Source of the DNA: Pseudalgibacter alginicilyticus
GTDB taxonomy: Bacteria > Bacteroidota > Bacteroidia > Flavobacteriales > Flavobacteriaceae
DNA length: 64,000 nt
Direction of reading: 5' to 3'
Assembly: GCF_001310225.1 (NCBI RefSeq)
Contig: NZ_CP012898.1
Location: forward strand, 3,466,001-3,530,000
Position 1 is the first letter of the stretch. Every line of letters starts with the position of its first letter. This document shows, one piece after another, positions 1-8,981 of the stretch. The notes beneath the pieces are model-generated. The model ran no database searches. It was not told where the DNA came from and worked only from the letters and a program-made list of their open reading frames with translations. The translations under genes and the position numbers were made by a program.

Positions 1-2
1 TG

Positions 3-500
3 GTTATGGATCAACACCGTGCTCATCAACGTGTTTTGTATGAAGAATTTTTACAAAATATGACAGTTAATAAAGCAGCAAGCCAGCAGTTATTATTTCC
101 ACTATATCTTCATTTTACACCTCAAGAATTAGTTTTAATAAAACAATTACAAACCGATTTAGAGCATACAGGATTTGTATTTTCTAATATTTTAAATGAA
201 TCGGTTGAAATTATAGGAGTGCCTGTGAGTGTGCCAGAAAGTGAAGTGTCCATTATATTAGAACAGCTAATTAGTGATGTTGAAAATGAAGTGCCAGATA
301 GTCATTTTAGTGCTACTGATTTGTTAGCAAAATCTATGGCTAAAAGTTTAGCTATTAAAACAGGACAATCCTTAGAAAAAGATGAACAAGAGCATTTAGT
401 AAATAGACTTTTTGCTTGTAAAGAGCCTAACGTTTCACCCACTAATAGAAAAACTTTTATTACGATGAGTGTGGACGAATTGGATAAAAAATTTATATAA
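3..500 (+). CDS. mutL: DNA mismatch repair protein MutL, C-terminal part (cut by window start)
   Basis: This is the C-terminal dimerisation domain of MutL, which couples MutS mismatch recognition to later repair steps; the ATPase half lies before the window. The frame is open from base 3 and opens with DQHRAHQRVLYEE, matching the family's DQHAAHERILYE block. The tail near residues 140-160 (CKEPNVSPTNRKTFIT) sits where endonuclease-type MutL has a CPHGRP-like motif. In DQHA(x)2E(x)4E the A is R and the first E is Q here, so the metal-dependent nicking site looks degenerate. The rhomboid genes follow directly, an arrangement that looks like one rightward transcript. Confidence 0.93.
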   Translation, partial: VMDQHRAHQRVLYEEFLQNMTVNKAASQQLLFPLYLHFTPQELVLIKQLQTDLEHTGFVFSNILNESVEIIGVPVSVPESEVSIILEQLISDVENEVPDSHFSATDLLAKSMAKSLAIKTGQSLEKDEQEHLVNRLFACKEPNVSPTNRKTFITMSVDELDKKFI

Positions 501-504
501 AAAT

Positions 505-1251
505 ATGATAAGAGTAACAGGATTGGTAAAGCATTTGATAATCATTAATGTGATTATGTTTGTTGCAACATTGACCATTGGAAATGGTATGTTTTATAAC
601 TTGTTTGCTATGCATTTTCCAGAAAATGAAGCATTCAAACCATGGCAAATACTTACCCATATGTTTATGCATGGAGGCGCAGATATGAATAATTTTAGTA
701 TCATGCATATTTTATTTAATATGTTTGCTCTATGGATGTTTGGTACACCAGTAGAGCAAAACTTAGGAAGTAAACGCTTTATGTTTATTTATATTTCTGC
801 TGGATTAGGAGCTGTGGCATTACAAGTGGGGTACTATTATTTTAAATATTTACCAATGGAAGCTCAAGCGTTAAACCTTGGAGCTACCCACGAACAGATT
901 ATAGAAGTATTTAAAGATGGCAAGGTTTTTACAGCCATTGGTCAAGAGTTCAATGAAATTTATTATGCATCTATGGTTGGTGCTTCTGGGTGTATTATGG
1001 GTATTTTAGTAGCCTTTGGAATGATGAATCCTAATGCCGAATTAATGCTAATTTTTTTACCAATTCCTATAAAAGCAAAATATTTTATTCCAGGGATCAT
1101 TTTATTGGATTTAATTTCAGGAGTAACAGGTAGCTCTTTTTTTAGTCCAAGTAATACAGCATACTTTGCACACGTTGGCGGTGCGTTAACAGGATTTATC
1201 ATCATGTGGTATTGGAAAAAAACACAGTTTAATAGAAATAGGTGGGATTAA
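505..1251 (+). CDS. Rhomboid family intramembrane serine protease
   Basis: This is a polytopic rhomboid protease that cleaves substrates inside the membrane. The nucleophile motif GASG is followed by a hydrophobic segment, and the partner histidine lies in AHVGGALTGF near the C-terminus, so the Ser-His dyad is present. The HGG/HILFNMFALWMFG block of TM2 is also clear. I take the ATG at 505 (MIRVTGLVKH) because the upstream ATG at 469 would overlap mutL by 32 bases and adds a non-conserved leader. The next rhomboid gene starts on this gene's stop codon (TAATG), so the two are translationally coupled. Natural substrates are unknown. Confidence 0.93.
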   Translation: MIRVTGLVKHLIIINVIMFVATLTIGNGMFYNLFAMHFPENEAFKPWQILTHMFMHGGADMNNFSIMHILFNMFALWMFGTPVEQNLGSKRFMFIYISAGLGAVALQVGYYYFKYLPMEAQALNLGATHEQIIEVFKDGKVFTAIGQEFNEIYYASMVGASGCIMGILVAFGMMNPNAELMLIFLPIPIKAKYFIPGIILLDLISGVTGSSFFSPSNTAYFAHVGGALTGFIIMWYWKKTQFNRNRWD

Positions 1252-2105
1252 TGACTTCAGTTCAAGACATAAAATATAAGTTTGACAGGCTTAACATATT
1301 AGAAAAACTCATTGCTATCAATGTATTCATTTTTCTTTTAGGCTTGATTTTAAAACCTTTATTTAATATTACTTTAAATTGGTTGGAATTACCAAGTGAT
1401 TTAGGTGATTTTATTTTTCAACCTTGGGCTATTATTACTTATGCCTTTGTACATTATGATTTTCTGCACATTTTATTTAATATGCTTTGGCTATACTATA
1501 TTGGTAAGTTTTTTTTAAATCTCTTTAGTCCTAAGTTGGCTTTAAATGTTTATTTCCTTGGTGCCATTTGTGGCGGATTATTATTTATGGTTGCTTACAG
1601 CTTATTTCCTAATGTTTTTGGTAAAACACATTTAGTTGGTGCTTCTGCTTCGGTAAGGGCTTTACTCATTTTTATTTGTGCTTATATGCCTTATCAAGAG
1701 GTGCATTTTTTTACATTTAGACTGAAACTTTGGTATATAGGTTTTGCTATAGTTATTCTTGACGTTATAGGTCTATTTGGAATCAATACAGGTGGAAACT
1801 TAGCGCATTTAGGTGGTGCTGCTTTAGGTTACTTCTATGCTATTCAATATGTGAAAGGTCGTGATATAGGAAAAGGTTTTGAACGTTATATGGACGTTAT
1901 AACGAGTATGTTTAAGTCATCAAAAAAGTCTCCCTTAAAAACAGTTCACAAAAACAAATCAAAGGTTGGTGGTTTTACTAAAGGTGAATTTAATCAGTTT
2001 AACAATCAGAAAAAGATTGATGTGATTTTAGATAAAATTAGCAAAAGTGGGTATGAAAGTTTAACCTCAGAAGAAAAGGAATTTTTGTTTAGGGCAGGTA
2101 AATAA
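1251..2105 (+). CDS. Rhomboid family intramembrane protease, second copy with C-terminal cytosolic tail
   Basis: This second rhomboid differs from its upstream neighbour by a hydrophilic tail of about 80 residues after the last membrane segment. The candidate catalytic Ser lies in GASASVRALL (GASA rather than GASG), and the His in AHLGGAALGYFYAIQ. TM2 carries HILFNMLWLYYIGK. The start ATG at 1251 overlaps the previous stop; an ATG at 1242 is possible but would overlap further. Tandem rhomboids of this kind suggest two substrate sets or a heteromeric arrangement, which is inference only. Confidence 0.91.
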   Translation: MTSVQDIKYKFDRLNILEKLIAINVFIFLLGLILKPLFNITLNWLELPSDLGDFIFQPWAIITYAFVHYDFLHILFNMLWLYYIGKFFLNLFSPKLALNVYFLGAICGGLLFMVAYSLFPNVFGKTHLVGASASVRALLIFICAYMPYQEVHFFTFRLKLWYIGFAIVILDVIGLFGINTGGNLAHLGGAALGYFYAIQYVKGRDIGKGFERYMDVITSMFKSSKKSPLKTVHKNKSKVGGFTKGEFNQFNNQKKIDVILDKISKSGYESLTSEEKEFLFRAGK

Positions 2106-2111
2106 TTTGTA

Positions 2112-3137
2112 ATGAAAGAGCTGCGTTTTTTTGAAAAAATCGTTTATATGCTTAATGGCATTGTAGCTACGCTTTTATTATTATCATACATATTACCTTT
2201 TGTTCCTCCTAAAGCATTTTCAATATTATCTATACTAAGTTTAGGGGTCCCCTTTTTAACTTTGGTTAACGTAGCGTTCTTTTTTTATTGGCTTGTTAAA
2301 TTAAAAAAGCAGATGATTTTATCATTGTTTGTAGTTACCATTGGATATTTATCGTTCGGATCGTTTTATAAATTTTCGTCTTCTGAAAATATTGTACATC
2401 CTAATAACATTAAAGTTATGAATTATAATGTTAGGCTTTTTAATTTGTATAATTGGATTCCAGAAAAGGGAGTAGAAAACAAAATTATAAACTTTATAAA
2501 AACAGAAGCACCTCAGATTTTATGTGTTCAAGAATACCATCCTACAAATAACATTGATTTTTCTTTTTTTAAATATAAATATGAAAACCTTTCAGGCAAA
2601 AAACTAAAGAATGGCCAAGTTATTTTCTCTCAATTTCCTATTATAAATTCAGGTTCCATTGAGTTTCCCAACACATCTAATAATGCTATTTTTGCTGATG
2701 TTAAAAAAGGAAATGATACCTTGAGGATTTATAACATTCATTTAGAATCTATGCGAATTGATACCAAAGCAGAAAATTTGAAAAGAGAAGATTCTGAACG
2801 CCTTTTAAAACGAGTAGGGAAAGCATTTGAAATGCAACAGTTTCAAACAGAGTTATTTTTAATGCATAAAAATCAATGCCCTTATAAGATGATTGTATGT
2901 GGTGATTTCAATAATTCTGCATATTCTTATGTCTATAGAACCATAAAAGGTGATTTGGTAGATGCTTTTAAAGAAGCTGGTAATGGCTTTGGACGCACTT
3001 ATGATTTTAAATTTTTTCCAGCACGCATTGATTTTATTTTACAAGATGAAGCCTTTAAAGTGAATGGTTTTAAAACTTATAATGCTCATAACTCCGATCA
3101 CTTTCCTATAATGGCTACCTTAGAGTTAGAAAAGTAG
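2112..3137 (+). CDS. Endonuclease/exonuclease/phosphatase family protein with N-terminal membrane segments
   Basis: About 90 N-terminal residues form two or three transmembrane helices; the rest is an EEP-fold hydrolase domain. Active-site landmarks are MNYNVRLFN (Asn), CVQEYHP (metal-binding Glu), GDFNN (Asp/Asn) and the terminal SDHFPIMATLELE (Asp-His). EEP proteins cleave phosphodiester or phosphomonoester bonds in nucleic acids or lipids. Membrane tethering places the catalytic domain on one face of the membrane and makes a lipid or extracellular DNA substrate possible. It begins 6 bases after the second rhomboid, so it is probably in the same operon. The exact substrate cannot be read from sequence. 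Confidence 0.88.
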   Translation: MKELRFFEKIVYMLNGIVATLLLLSYILPFVPPKAFSILSILSLGVPFLTLVNVAFFFYWLVKLKKQMILSLFVVTIGYLSFGSFYKFSSSENIVHPNNIKVMNYNVRLFNLYNWIPEKGVENKIINFIKTEAPQILCVQEYHPTNNIDFSFFKYKYENLSGKKLKNGQVIFSQFPIINSGSIEFPNTSNNAIFADVKKGNDTLRIYNIHLESMRIDTKAENLKREDSERLLKRVGKAFEMQQFQTELFLMHKNQCPYKMIVCGDFNNSAYSYVYRTIKGDLVDAFKEAGNGFGRTYDFKFFPARIDFILQDEAFKVNGFKTYNAHNSDHFPIMATLELEK

Positions 3138-3214
3138 GTTTTAAGTGGTGGCATTCGTTTTGTTTGTATTTTTAGAATTACTATTAATCTTATAACGTTT
3201 TGTGTTGATGCTTT

Positions 3215-3523
3215 TTACATAAATGAGCAATCTACCAAATCGGCTACAATATGGAACACTAAACCTAAGCCAACTAATCGTGTTTTTTGAGGTATTATGA
3301 GCAGTAAATATAATGCTATGGCGTAATACGTATGCAGCGGATGAAAGTTAATACTGCATCTATTAGGGTCAAACATGGGAGTAGCTAACAAATGGTCTAA
3401 ATCTATCCACATACCTGAAATCATAATTAAAAAGGCAATTTTCCATTTTGATTTGAAAAAAATAACAGCCGTTAATAGCGGAAGAAATATATGGCAGCCG
3501 TAATGAGCAATTGTTTGTAACAT
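3215..3523 (-). CDS. DUF6122 family small membrane protein
   Basis: This 102-residue protein has three or four hydrophobic segments and conserved-looking polar motifs HYGCHIFLP, MWIDLDHLL and HPLHTYYAIALY, which I associate with DUF6122 of Flavobacteriia. The His/Asp-rich pattern (H-x4-H, DLDH, HPLH) resembles membrane metal-dependent hydrolases of the DUF457/YdjM type, but no function is established. Its ATG overlaps the stop of the upstream WbqC-like gene, so the two are coupled. The gene is convergent with the EEP gene, with 77 bases between them. Confidence 0.8.
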   Translation of the reverse strand: MLQTIAHYGCHIFLPLLTAVIFFKSKWKIAFLIMISGMWIDLDHLLATPMFDPNRCSINFHPLHTYYAIALYLLLIIPQKTRLVGLGLVFHIVADLVDCSFM

Positions 3524-4176
3524 TATAACGGGTTTAAAACTTGAGATTCTAAATAGTTTAATGCATTAGGACCTTCATTAAATAGCAAGTCCAAAATACT
3601 TAAGTTATTAATATAACCGTGCTTATTGTTAAACACTTGTGTATAAAATTCAAAAGGCTGAAAATGTTCTTTTTTTGCGTTTACTAAATATCTATAGTCT
3701 GCCTTGTTTTTCACCGTTTTTTCAAAAGTTTCAGTTTTTGAAATATTCAAATCTAATTGTAAACACTCACAAATGGTTTCAAAACATTTGAAATTAAAGT
3801 CTAAAATAAAGTCTGCTTTTGTCTTAAATAGAGGTCGAAGTTCATCTTCATAATATTCAAAAAAAGGAGAAGTTCGATATGCTGAAAGTAATGATTTCCA
3901 ATGAAGCTCTTGCCATTTATAATCATTAGAAATTTTAACGTCCTTGTATTTTTGACGTTTTTTTTGAGAGTGAACTACTGGAATGTTGAGTAGTAACTTT
4001 CCATTAGCCGCATATATGTAGGTTCGGGTTCTGTAGGTTTGTTTTATAAAATTATCATTGGTTTCAAACACAAGTTTGTTAGCTTGTGTTAGAGCAACAA
4101 AATGGGCTATATCTGCGCAATAAGTAGGGTGTAGTAATATGTCCATATTGCTTAGAGGTTTGTTGTTAAAATACAT
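3523..4176 (-). CDS. WbqC-like family protein
   Basis: The N-terminal block LLHPTYCADIAHFVAL, the TYRTRTYIYAANGKLLLNIPV strand region and ELHWKSLLSAYRTSPFFEYYEDEL are typical of WbqC-like proteins. That family is found in polysaccharide-biosynthesis clusters and more widely in Bacteroidota, and its biochemical role is not firmly known. The annotated ATG at 4176 gives a 10-residue extension; family members usually begin at the second Met, here at 4146 (MDILLHPTY). The gene lies 48 bases downstream of lepB and overlaps DUF6122 at its stop. Confidence 0.86.
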   Translation of the reverse strand: MYFNNKPLSNMDILLHPTYCADIAHFVALTQANKLVFETNDNFIKQTYRTRTYIYAANGKLLLNIPVVHSQKKRQKYKDVKISNDYKWQELHWKSLLSAYRTSPFFEYYEDELRPLFKTKADFILDFNFKCFETICECLQLDLNISKTETFEKTVKNKADYRYLVNAKKEHFQPFEFYTQVFNNKHGYINNLSILDLLFNEGPNALNYLESQVLNPL

Positions 4177-4224
4177 ACAATCAATTTTGTACGAGATAAC
4201 AACACGATTTTTCTAATTCAAAAA

Positions 4225-5817
4225 TTATGCTTTTTTGCGAGCTCTCCATTTATTGAACCCCATCCAACCAAATAAAACTACTAAAAAAGGAATAAAAAAT
4301 GAAATAGGTTTTCCCGTACCATTTACAGTTGTGAATAATCGCTCCCAACGTATTTTATTAAATAAACCTTCTCCATGAGTATTCCAGCTCATCCAAACAA
4401 ATACAGGTTTGCCTACTACATGATCAAATGGAACGAAGCCCCAAGACCTAGCGTCTAATGAGTTATGACGATTGTCTCCCATCATCCAATAATAATCTTG
4501 TTTAAAAGTATATTGATTTGCCACTTCACCATTTATTAAAACTTGGTTTCCCTGAACGGTTACAGTATTACCTTCGTATTCTGATATAACGCGTTTGTAT
4601 AACGGAAGTGTTTTTAAATCAATGTCAATTGTTTTTCCTGCTTCAGGAATGTAAAGGGGACCGAAAAAATCGTTATTCCACGGGTATTCTGGGTCTTGAG
4701 GAAATAAGCTTGTATCAGCAACTCCTTTTTCTTGTATGTTTTTGGTTATGCTGGCAACATTTGGGTGATTTTTGAATTTAGATAAGGCTTCATCACTAAT
4801 AGCAGGAAAATAACTCATTGTTAAATCTTGATTATACTGAGGAAAGTCAGTAATGTCATATCTGTTTGCTAATTGTGAATTATTGAAAGCACTGCCTTTG
4901 GTTTCCACCATATATGAAAATTGCAAATGTGCTCTGTCAGGTAACTCATTTTGTTTACCATTAATATAAACATATCCTTCACGAATTTCAAAAGTATCAC
5001 CAGGCGTGCCTACACAACGTTTTACCAAATTGGTTTTTTTGTCAATGGGTTTGTAATAATTTCTATCTGGGCGGAAATTATTCATATCCAATAGGGTATC
5101 GGCAGGTTGGTTAAAAACTACAATGTCATTTCTTTCTATTTTTTCAAATCCTGGAATTCTTAAATAAGGAAGTTGTAATTTGTTTTGCCATGCGGTATTT
5201 CTTTTAGGGTATTCATCACTAAACAAGTACGATTTCTTGTTCAGTACAGGGATGGTATCATGGACCATTGGTGCTGCAATAGTGGTCATTGGTACCCTAG
5301 CACCATAATGAAATTTACTCACAAATAAAAAGTCGCCTACTAATAACGATTTTTCTAAAGAAGAACTTGGAATGGTGTAAGGTTGAATAAAATAGGTATG
5401 TACAATGGTGGCAGCAACAATAGCAAATAATATGGAGCTTGTCCATTCTCCTGAACTAGATTTAGGATGAAGACTTCTGTTTTCTATATAATTAACATCC
5501 GCAAAATAATTTAAGTAAAAGTTGTAAAACCCTAAGCTTATAATAGCTAAAAATGTATCAATGTATTGGTTTTTGCCAAAACTTCTAGCTGTTTCTACCC
5601 AAACAACAATAAACATAATAACGTTTACAATAGGCAAGAACAGTAAAATAGTTAGCCAAGGAGATCTGTTAATTATTTTCATTAAAACAATAGCATTGTA
5701 CACAGGTACAAAAGCTTCCCATGCTTTTCGCCCAGCTTTAATATATAGTTTCCAAGTTCCTAAACCATGAACTACCTGAATAATCATGAAAAATATAAAC
5801 CATTGTATCAATGTCAT
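4225..5817 (-). CDS. lepB: Signal peptidase I, long Bacteroidota form
   Basis: Leader peptidase removes signal peptides from secreted proteins at the outer face of the inner membrane. Residues 1-110 are a multi-helix membrane module (DUF5684-like) and residues 125-145 the anchor helix. The nucleophile is Ser153 in TIPSSSLEKSL, with Leu where Met is usual; the general-base Lys266 is in LVKRCVGTPGD. Box E is GDNRHNSLDARSWGFVP. At 530 residues it is much longer than the E. coli enzyme (324), with insertions between the Ser and Lys boxes and before box E, a form common in this phylum. It belongs to the leftward parA-parB-DUF5683-dapB-lepB block. Confidence 0.95.
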   Translation of the reverse strand: MTLIQWFIFFMIIQVVHGLGTWKLYIKAGRKAWEAFVPVYNAIVLMKIINRSPWLTILLFLPIVNVIMFIVVWVETARSFGKNQYIDTFLAIISLGFYNFYLNYFADVNYIENRSLHPKSSSGEWTSSILFAIVAATIVHTYFIQPYTIPSSSLEKSLLVGDFLFVSKFHYGARVPMTTIAAPMVHDTIPVLNKKSYLFSDEYPKRNTAWQNKLQLPYLRIPGFEKIERNDIVVFNQPADTLLDMNNFRPDRNYYKPIDKKTNLVKRCVGTPGDTFEIREGYVYINGKQNELPDRAHLQFSYMVETKGSAFNNSQLANRYDITDFPQYNQDLTMSYFPAISDEALSKFKNHPNVASITKNIQEKGVADTSLFPQDPEYPWNNDFFGPLYIPEAGKTIDIDLKTLPLYKRVISEYEGNTVTVQGNQVLINGEVANQYTFKQDYYWMMGDNRHNSLDARSWGFVPFDHVVGKPVFVWMSWNTHGEGLFNKIRWERLFTTVNGTGKPISFFIPFLVVLFGWMGFNKWRARKKA

Positions 5818-5869
5818 AATCGTATTTTTTTAGTCAATAATAATTTAATTGTACTGTTTAGAGTTGGGT

Positions 5870-6571
5870 TTAACCTATGTTTAAAACATCGTTCATTGTA
5901 AAAACACCTGTTTTTCCTATAATCCATTCTGCTGCAATTACAGCACCTAAAGCAAAACCTTCTCTGTTGTGTGCGTGATGTTTCATTTCAATAAAGTCAA
6001 TATCACTTTCATACTTCACGGTATGCGTACCTGGTACGTTTTCGATACGTTTTGCTACAATTGGAACTGCATTGTCTTCTTTTGAGTCTAAAACCCATTT
6101 GTCAAAACTTGAATGATTTTTAATAATACCATTTGCTAAGGTTATAGCTGTACCACTTGGAGCATCTAATTTTTGAGTGTGGTGAATCTCTTCCAAACGC
6201 ACTTTGTACTGTGCTAAATTACTCATCATTTTTGCTAAATTTTTATTTAATTCAAAAAAGATATTTACTCCTAAACTAAAATTGGAAGCTGAAATAAAAG
6301 CCCCTTTTTTTTCATTACATAAAGCTACGGCATTATCGTAATCTTCTAACCATCCAGTCGTACCAGAAATAACAGGTACACCATTGTTTAAGCATTTGGA
6401 TATATTGCTAAAAGCTACAGATGGGATACTAAAATCAATGGCAACATCGGCATCTGTAATGTTATACGTTGTACCTACATCTGCTTTTATAACAATGTTA
6501 TGACCACGTTTTAAAGCAATTTGCTCAATGGCTTTTCCCATTTTTCCGTATCCAAGTAATGCAATGTTCAT
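5870..6571 (-). CDS. dapB: 4-hydroxy-tetrahydrodipicolinate reductase
   Basis: DapB reduces the dipicolinate intermediate of the diaminopimelate/lysine pathway with NAD(P)H in the cytoplasm. The Rossmann start is ALLGYGKMGKAIE, and the substrate/catalytic block is LEEIHHTQKLDAPSGTA (His-His and the Lys of KLDAPSGTA). The C-terminal HHAHNREGFALGAV completes the family signature. At 233 residues it matches the short Bacteroidota form. It ends 52 bases before lepB and starts 1 base after the DUF5683 stop, so it is co-transcribed with both. Confidence 0.96.
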   Translation of the reverse strand: MNIALLGYGKMGKAIEQIALKRGHNIVIKADVGTTYNITDADVAIDFSIPSVAFSNISKCLNNGVPVISGTTGWLEDYDNAVALCNEKKGAFISASNFSLGVNIFFELNKNLAKMMSNLAQYKVRLEEIHHTQKLDAPSGTAITLANGIIKNHSSFDKWVLDSKEDNAVPIVAKRIENVPGTHTVKYESDIDFIEMKHHAHNREGFALGAVIAAEWIIGKTGVFTMNDVLNIG

Positions 6572-6572
6572 A

Positions 6573-7193
6573 TTAAAATTTAAAATTTAAAGTTAATCCA
6601 AGGTTACTACTAGCATCAAATTCATTAAACTCATAATGAGGAGCTAGCGTTAAATTGTCGTCAACATTATATTGAAGTAAATGGGCATCCACATTGGCAT
6701 CAATAATATTTAAAGCATAAAGCCCGACAGTAATTAAGAGTGATAAATCTTTGTTTTTTCTATAAAATTCTTGTCCGCGTTCCAAATTTGTAGTGCTAAC
6801 TCTAGGAGTATCCAGTTTGTTTCCTTCAGAATCAAAATAAAATTCGTCATCGGTAAAACCGGCTAATCTACTTTTATAAGCATCACGATACCTATTGTAT
6901 TCTTTTTGATTGGAAACAAAAAAATAGATACCTGTTCCTAAAGCACCATAAACAAGGGGTATTTTCCAGTATTTTTTATTGTATGCTTGACCAAGTCCTG
7001 GTAATATAGCAGAATAAAATGCCGCCCGAGCAGGAGATAAGGCATCCATGGGTTCTCTTGTTTTAACTATAATGCTATCTGTTTCTATTACAGGAAGTGC
7101 TTCTATAATTTTTTTATCGTTTTTGTCTTGAGCTACGACAGAAAAACAATAAAAAAAAGCGAGTACTCCTAATATTAGAAATTTATTTGGCAC
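6573..7193 (-). CDS. DUF5683 domain-containing membrane protein
   Basis: An N-terminal signal/anchor (LILGVLAFFYCFSVVAQ) is followed by the hallmark block ARAAFYSAILPGLGQAYNKKYWKIPLVYGALGTGIYFF and a second hydrophobic stretch near residues 150-170. The C-terminal part looks like extracytoplasmic beta structure. DUF5683 proteins sit between parB and dapB in many Flavobacteriia; no biochemical function is known. Its start overlaps the end of parB by 11 bases, which indicates translational coupling. Confidence 0.88.
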   Translation of the reverse strand: MPNKFLILGVLAFFYCFSVVAQDKNDKKIIEALPVIETDSIIVKTREPMDALSPARAAFYSAILPGLGQAYNKKYWKIPLVYGALGTGIYFFVSNQKEYNRYRDAYKSRLAGFTDDEFYFDSEGNKLDTPRVSTTNLERGQEFYRKNKDLSLLITVGLYALNIIDANVDAHLLQYNVDDNLTLAPHYEFNEFDASSNLGLTLNFKF

Positions 7194-8094
7194 GTTCTAC
7201 TAATTTTTTAAGGCGATTAAAGTCTTCTTCGGAATGAAAAGGAATGGTTATTTTTCCTTTACCATTACTGGAAACTTTAACGTCTATTTTGTGTCCAAAG
7301 TATTCCGAAAATTCTTTTATTCCTTTTGAGATATGTTCTGGAAGAACAGTATCTTGTTTTTTAGTAGGCTTTTTTTGTGTGTCTTCAGTGGCGTTGAAAT
7401 CTCGAACTAAGGCTTCCGTATCTCTAACAGATAGTTTGTTAGAAAGGATTTGCTCATAGATATCTAATTGGGCATTTGGGTCATCAATATTAATTATAGC
7501 CCGCCCATGGCCCATAGAAATAAACCCATCACGCATGCCTGTTTGAATGATAGGGTCTAATTTTAATAAGCGTAAATAATTTGCGATTGTAGAACGTTTT
7601 TTACCAACACGTTCACTCATTTGTTCTTGTGTTAAATTGATTTCATCAATTAAACGTTGGTAAGACAGAGCAATTTCAATAGGGTCTAAATCTTGGCGTT
7701 GTATGTTTTCAACCAAAGCCATTTCTAACGATTCTTGATCGTTGGCAATTCGTATGTATGCAGGAATGGTTTCTAAGCCAATAAGCTTAGATGCTCTATA
7801 TCTGCGTTCACCAGACACTAATTGGTAGCTATTAAAGCCTAATTTACGAACGGTTATAGGCTGAATAACCCCCAATTCTTTGATAGAAGATGCTAATTCT
7901 TGTAGTGTTTCTTCATTAAAATTGGTTCGAGGTTGAAAAGGGTTAACTTCGATGAAGTTTAAATCGAGTTCAATAATATTTCCAATAACTTTATCTGCAT
8001 TTTTATCTCCAACGGATTGTATATCGTTACTTGGATCTTTTAAAAGTGCAGATAAACCTCTACCTAAAGCCTGTTTTTTGATTGCTTTAGCCAT
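7183..8094 (-). CDS. parB: ParB/Spo0J family chromosome-partitioning protein
   Basis: ParB is the CTP-dependent DNA clamp that loads at parS and partners with ParA in origin segregation. The N-terminal LGRGLSALL is the ParA-stimulating tip. Residues about 38-140 carry the ParB domain with LDLNFIEVNPFQPR, and the CTPase motifs VSGERRYRAS and VENIQRQDLDPIE. An HTH region follows (MSERVGKKRSTIANYLRLLKL). The C-terminal dimerisation segment is GKITIPFHSEEDFNRLKKLVE. It lies 3 bases downstream of parA. I found no palindromic parS copy in this window. Confidence 0.96.
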   Translation of the reverse strand: MAKAIKKQALGRGLSALLKDPSNDIQSVGDKNADKVIGNIIELDLNFIEVNPFQPRTNFNEETLQELASSIKELGVIQPITVRKLGFNSYQLVSGERRYRASKLIGLETIPAYIRIANDQESLEMALVENIQRQDLDPIEIALSYQRLIDEINLTQEQMSERVGKKRSTIANYLRLLKLDPIIQTGMRDGFISMGHGRAIINIDDPNAQLDIYEQILSNKLSVRDTEALVRDFNATEDTQKKPTKKQDTVLPEHISKGIKEFSEYFGHKIDVKVSSNGKGKITIPFHSEEDFNRLKKLVERAK

Positions 8095-8097
8095 ACA

Positions 8098-8862
8098 TTA
8101 AGAGTTTTTATTGATAATTTCTTTTGCCAAACTTAAGTAATTAGTGGCACCTTTACTACTGGCATCGTAATTAATTATACTTTCACCATAACTTGGAGCT
8201 TCACTTAAACGTACATTACGTTGAATAATAGTTTGAAACACCATGTTGTTAAAATGCTTTTGTACTTCTTCAACTACTTGATTCGATAATCTTAATCGAG
8301 AATCGTACATAGTAAGTAATAAACCTTCAATATCTAATTCTGGATTGTGAATTTTTTGAACACTTTTTATAGTGTTTAATAATTTCCCTAAACCTTCTAA
8401 TGCAAAATATTCACATTGTATGGGTATGATTACGGCATCTGCTGCAGTTAATGCATTAAGCGTTAATAAACCTAAAGATGGTGCACAATCAATGATAATA
8501 AAATCATAATCATTTTTAATATCTACTAAAGCTTTTTTTAGCATGTATTCGCGCTCATCCTTATCCACTAGCTCTATTTCAATAGCAACTAAGTCAATGT
8601 GGGCAGGGATAACATCCAAATTAGGAGTGTCTGTTTTAATAATGGCTTCTCTTGCTGAATTAGAATGCTCTAAAAGCTGATAGGTACCTATATCAACAGA
8701 ATCTACATCAAGACCTAATCCTGATGAAGCATTAGCTTGAGGGTCGGCATCAATAAGTAAGATTTTTTTTTCTAGTACACCGAGTGAAGCTGCTAAATTG
8801 ATAGACGTGGTTGTTTTTCCTACTCCTCCTTTTTGATTAGCAATTGCAAAGATTTTCCCCAT
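8098..8862 (-). CDS. parA: ParA/Soj family ATPase
   Basis: This is a deviant Walker ATPase that binds DNA non-specifically as an ATP dimer and drives ParB-origin complexes apart. The Walker A' motif is QKGGVGKTTTSINLAA near residues 9-24, Walker B is FIIIDCAPSLGLLT, and the LLIDADPQANAS switch is present. It is the first gene of the leftward block running to DUF6122. A TATTTTTG -7-like element 25-32 bases upstream is a candidate promoter. The 254-residue length is typical of the chromosomal Soj class. Confidence 0.97.
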   Translation of the reverse strand: MGKIFAIANQKGGVGKTTTSINLAASLGVLEKKILLIDADPQANASSGLGLDVDSVDIGTYQLLEHSNSAREAIIKTDTPNLDVIPAHIDLVAIEIELVDKDEREYMLKKALVDIKNDYDFIIIDCAPSLGLLTLNALTAADAVIIPIQCEYFALEGLGKLLNTIKSVQKIHNPELDIEGLLLTMYDSRLRLSNQVVEEVQKHFNNMVFQTIIQRNVRLSEAPSYGESIINYDASSKGATNYLSLAKEIINKNS

Positions 8863-8886
8863 TAGTGATTTGGTTTTTTAAAGGTG

Positions 8887-8894
8887 CAAAAATA
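8887..8894 (-). promoter_or_regulatory. Candidate -7 element of the parA operon
   Basis: The minus strand reads TATTTTTG, a match to the Bacteroidota -7 consensus TAnnTTTG, 25 bases upstream of the parA start. No clear TTTG -33 partner is visible, so this is a partial match. Confidence 0.4.
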
Positions 8895-8981
8895 CAACTA
8901 TTTATTAGGAATAAAAATCGAACTTGTTAATAAACAGTTTAAGCTATAAAGAATATGTTAAGAATAGCTTTTAATCGGTTT

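Noticed and set aside
963-1205. Minus-strand 80-residue open frame inside the first rhomboid gene
   Set aside because: It is a frame shadow of a clearly conserved coding region, with no family resemblance and no promoter.
7183-8981. parS site near parAB
   Set aside because: I looked for a GTTTCACGTGAAAC-like palindrome and found none in the window; absence here is not evidence of absence in the genome.
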